Assembly (NCBI GenBank): GCA_003990745.1
Contig: RBNI01000449.1
Coordinates: forward strand, 1 to 31,129
Length of the DNA: 31,129 nucleotides
Direction of reading: 5' to 3'
Origin: Jimgerdemannia flammicorona
Taxonomy: Eukaryota > Mucoromycota > Endogonomycetes > Endogonales > Endogonaceae
The position numbers and the translations under genes are program-made. This document shows, piece after piece, positions 28,609 through 31,129 of the stretch (the first letter of the stretch is position 1; each line of letters begins with the position of its first letter). The notes under the pieces are model-generated. The model saw nothing but the letters and a program-made list of their open reading frames with translations. It was not told the DNA's origin and did not search any database.

Positions 28609-29811
28609 TTAGGCACTGTCTGGATAGTCTTCGATGACATCACCATCGATTGCTTCATCTCTGATGAAGTAGTCATCTAGGAAGAGTGGTTCACGGATTA
28701 CTTCTCCTTGTTCGCTGAGGTAGTAATACATTGGGACTTCATCTCTGTCTCACAGGATAGTATCATCTATCTCGTATGCTGGATAAGGTGTTGGTGGGTG
28801 AAGGAGGGGTGTGCTGTCTTCGCTTTCATCAGATTTGCTGTCTGCGTACCTTCTATAGGTTACAGCACTATGAGTCGCAGGGTTGTAGTAAGCTGGCGGC
28901 TATGGTTCATGTCGCTCGTACTCAGGTGGTGGAGTTGTTGGTTCGATCTCGAGGGTTGTCTGAAGGTATAGGTTGTATTCTCCAGTCTCTTTGTTGTAGT
29001 TGAAGTAATCGGGAGTGAATGCAGGTTGGTATTCGTACCAGTGATCATTGTCCCAATAAGTCTCGTATGCTGTTATGAACTGTTGTAAGTTCATCGGCAG
29101 AGTTGGTGGTGTGATCAGAGTTGGAAGAGATCCTTGGCTTGAGGTCATATCGGCATCAGAAGGATCATTGTCTTCTGCTTTATCCTTGTCGAAGTTAATT
29201 ATATCATAGATGTCCTTCATGGCGTATCCAACTTGGGGCATTTGCAGGATGTGGTCATCGGGGTGCAGGAAGGTTCTGTCTGTGGTTTCAATATACTCAA
29301 GGTACTTGTGGTTGAGTTCTTGTATCATGTCGTCAATTTGGCCATAGGACAGAGTAGCAACCATTTCACTGGTAGTAACTCGGAGGCAGGGAATAAAGGT
29401 GCTGTACTCATAGAAGAGCTCTTGGTGTTTGCGGGCAATGAGCTTCTGGTGTTGAGACATCTGGGTAATGTCTGTATCATGGTGGTGTTCAATCATGTCT
29501 TCCAGGAGGTGGCCGATCTGGTAGTAGCTTGAGATTTGTCCAATCCGGTGGGCCTTGTTAAGCATGTTCAGGGCATTCCATCGGGCTTCCACGAAGTAGA
29601 GAGGTGCTTGGCTGTAGATATTCATAAGGGGCAGAGGGGGTGTAGCTCGGTTGACAATGGCATTCCAAATGTCAGCACGGATGCGGTTGTAGATCTCGGT
29701 AGTCATGTTTGTGTGTTTGGAAGTTGTGGTTGTTATTTGTTTTGGTTCTCTGTTTCGATGCGTCTTGGGGATGGGTATATATGCATTTGTTCTGGATTGG
29801 TAAGATTCCAT
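28609..29811 (-). pseudogene. LTR-encoded protein of unknown function, family 2 copy D (303 aa open, ~400 aa with two stops)
   Basis: The frame from ATG 29811 is open for 303 codons to TAG at 28902-28900. The same frame then continues for 96 codons, with one TGA, to TAA at 28611-28609. Both inner stops are one transition from CAG and CGA or TGG, so the ancestral product was probably about 400 residues. A second in-frame Met at residue 36 (MTTEIYNRIR, 29706) aligns better with the start of the family-1 homologous region. The match to the family-1 LTR protein (2442-3296) covers IRADIW...NRATP, YYQIGHLL (96-103) against EYEIGNLL, and a KHQELF...IPCLRV stretch. The tail past the stop (MYYYLSEQGEVIREPLFL) resembles SYFVEENLIDWRAPDL. 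It has an acidic Pro-rich C-terminus and no signal peptide, membrane span or known fold that I recognise. Confidence 0.72.
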
Positions 29812-29994
29812 TTGTGTGAATCTTGTGTTCTGTGACTTGGTATTGACTCAGCTTTGTGTGCTGTGACTTCTGTTTGACTCAGCTTCGTGATCTTGCAGGT
29901 GATTTCCAGATTTGTTCGAAGATCGTGTGTGATTTCAGTGGCTTGTTCAGAGGATGATGTGTGGTTTCTGTGGCTTGGAGGTTGTGTGCTTACA

Positions 29995-30008
29995 ACTCTC
30001 CCCTTCTT
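29995..30008 (-). other. Polypurine tract, copy D
   Basis: AAGAAGGGGAGAGT on the minus strand, directly before the LTR. Confidence 0.87.
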
Positions 30009-30145
30009 AGCTTTCAACGTCCTCGTCGGGGCCTTCTAATTTTGTTCTGTCTTGCTGAGTTCTTGATTAGGTTCGTGATAATTATAGTGTTTGAGGGAGT
30101 AGTATATGTATGTTGTGTACTGATAGGTGTTGGGGTATTCGGATT

Positions 30146-31129
30146 TCAGTTGTTCAAGGAATCATATTCTTGAACTAAGTCGGTAGCATTCTGGAGATTG
30201 GTCTTGGGTTCCCATATTGCATCATGGATTGAATATCCTTTCCATTTAATGAGGTACTCCGGGTGGTTCTTGTGGCCACGTTTGTTGAGGATTTGTTCAA
30301 CTTTGTATTCTTCCTGGTCATTAATAATGACAGGTGCAGGTGGTTCTGTAGTTCGGTTCGGGAATAGTTCATCATCATTGTCATTGTATCACTTGAGACG
30401 TTAGACATTGAAGACTGGGTGAATCTTAATAGTGTCTGGTAGCGCCAATTTGTAGGAGGTTGGAGAGACTTGTGAAATAACTTCAAATGGTCCGATGAAC
30501 TTGCTGTTCAGCTTTGTAGATAGTCTATGCTTGAGGTTGTCAACTCGGTATCCTTGGATGTCTAGTAGAACTTTTTCTCCAATATTGAAGGTTTCTTCTC
30601 GGCAATGTTGGTTAACATACTGTGACTGTTGTTCTTGAGCTCGTGATAAGTTCTCAATTGCGATCTGGCTTAGATTATGCATTCGGAGTAAGAATTCTTC
30701 AACAGCTTCAACTGTAGAGGGTTCTTCAGTGGTTTGGATGAGTGTCAGAGGAGTGTTTGGGTTTTGTCCAGTGTTGGCGAAGAATGGGGTCATTCCAAGA
30801 GAGGCTTGCTTGCTGTTGTTATAGGCAAACTCAACTGCAGTGAGGTATTCATGCCAATCATCTTATCTGTAGGAAACATAGTTTCTTAGCATTTGTTTCA
30901 GAGTTCGGTTCATTCTTTCAGTTTGGCCATCAGTTTCAGGGTAAAAGGCTGTAGATAGTGCAAGTTTTGTTCCAAGGTGCGCATGGAGGGCTTTCCAAAA
31001 ATGGCTGGTGAATTTCGGATCTCGGTCACTAACAATGATCTTAGGGAGACCATGATAGCGGAAGATATTGTCAAACAAGAGTGTAGCTATGTCTGGTGCT
31101 GTTGCAGTGGTGGTGGTTGGTACAAAGTG
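30146..31129 (-). pseudogene. pol: Family-2 copy D: integrase C-terminal half and chromodomain
   Basis: One minus-strand frame runs from the window edge to TGA 30148-30146. The integrase core shows the second aspartate in IIVSDRDPKFTSHFW and the glutamate in ETDGQTERMNRTLKQ, followed by EFAYNNSKQASLGMTPFF. The C-terminal GPF(E)VI...YKLALPDTIKIHPVFNV motif follows, then a chromodomain: EEYKVEQILNKRGHKNHPEY, LIKWKGY, AIWEP and DLVQEYD. Three or more transition stops interrupt it (30865-30863, 30403-30401 and 30391-30389). The copy C chromodomain scrap matches it. The N-terminal integrase and RT lie outside the window. The element is a chromovirus-type Gypsy. Confidence 0.92.

Larger units (their letters stand above)
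27932..29994 (-). repeat. Family-2 3' LTR of copy D (2063 bp), with coding U3
   Basis: On the minus strand it starts TGTAAGCACAC after the polypurine tract and ends CCCTCTTACA: perfect TGTAAG/CTTACA ends. It holds the LTR gene (29811 to about 28609), TATAAATAC (plus-strand 28411-28419), AATAAA (28291-28296) and a ~300-bp U5 matching the copy C LTRs. It is much richer in CpG than the other copies, so it is younger or less mutated. Plus-strand frames here (28708-28971, 29233-29532 and others) are shadows. Confidence 0.9.

Noticed and set aside
28708..28971. Plus-strand frame of 87 codons with hydrophobic stretches
   Set aside because: It lies antisense to the family-2 LTR gene and its tail; composition follows from the reverse strand. 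It is a shadow.
29233..29835. Plus-strand frames 29233-29532 and 29536-29835
   Set aside because: Antisense to the 303-codon LTR gene of copy D, with no family resemblance.

Overview
This window looks like a stretch of repeat-filled fungal heterochromatin, most likely from a filamentous ascomycete. I see no host gene, tRNA or rRNA. Nearly everything is LTR retrotransposon of the Ty3/Gypsy type, stacked by nested insertion and worn by G:C to A:T changes that look like RIP (repeat-induced point mutation): CAG/CAA and TGG codons turned into stops, CpG almost absent in the oldest parts, very AT-rich remnants. The organism is an inference from element types and this mutation pattern; no marker gene is present.

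Layout. 1-3744: 3' part of family-1 copy A (RT end, RNase H, integrase, 1.5-kb LTR). 3745-8703: AT-rich old remnants, including a 362-bp foldback element with target duplication and a minus-strand family-4 element (tandem repeats, dUTPase, gag, LTR). 8704-9778: decayed plus-strand family-4 integrase. 9779-25588: family-1 copy B, a complete element about 9 kb long by itself (LTR, gag, protease, dUTPase, RT, RNase H, integrase, LTR). Copy B is split inside its integrase by family-2 copy C (16095-22943, flanked by the 5-bp duplication GCAAA). Copy C is internally deleted, and its gag carries a polyadenylated retroposed transcript (18551-18981, 16-bp duplication). 25589-26990: continuation of the plus-strand family-4 element with its LTR, which is broken by a second foldback element. 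26991-27931: minus-strand family-3 element E (LTR and chromodomain). 27932-31129: minus-strand family-2 copy D (LTR, chromodomain, integrase) inserted into E. Implied order of insertion: family 4 first, then B and E into it, then C into B and D into E, and the retroposed transcript into C.

What stands out. (1) In families 1 and 2 the LTR is very long (1.5-2.1 kb) because its U3 part encodes a protein of about 285-400 residues, upstream of the LTR's own TATA box. The two families' proteins look homologous, and I do not recognise the family. (2) Three distinct families (1, 2 and 4) encode a dUTPase in the gag-pol region, and the order relative to the protease is swapped between family 1 (PR then dUTPase) and family 2 (dUTPase then PR). 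A shared linker with a CPH...DC signature lies between the two enzymes in both. (3) Family 1 is arranged in three reading frames: gag-PR-dUTPase, RT-RNase H, and integrase. The integrase ATG overlaps the RNase H stop (ATGAATAA) in both copies.

The genes would work together as a retrotransposon life cycle: Gag particle, protease maturation, dUTP removal during reverse transcription, integration. Every copy here carries at least some disabling changes.
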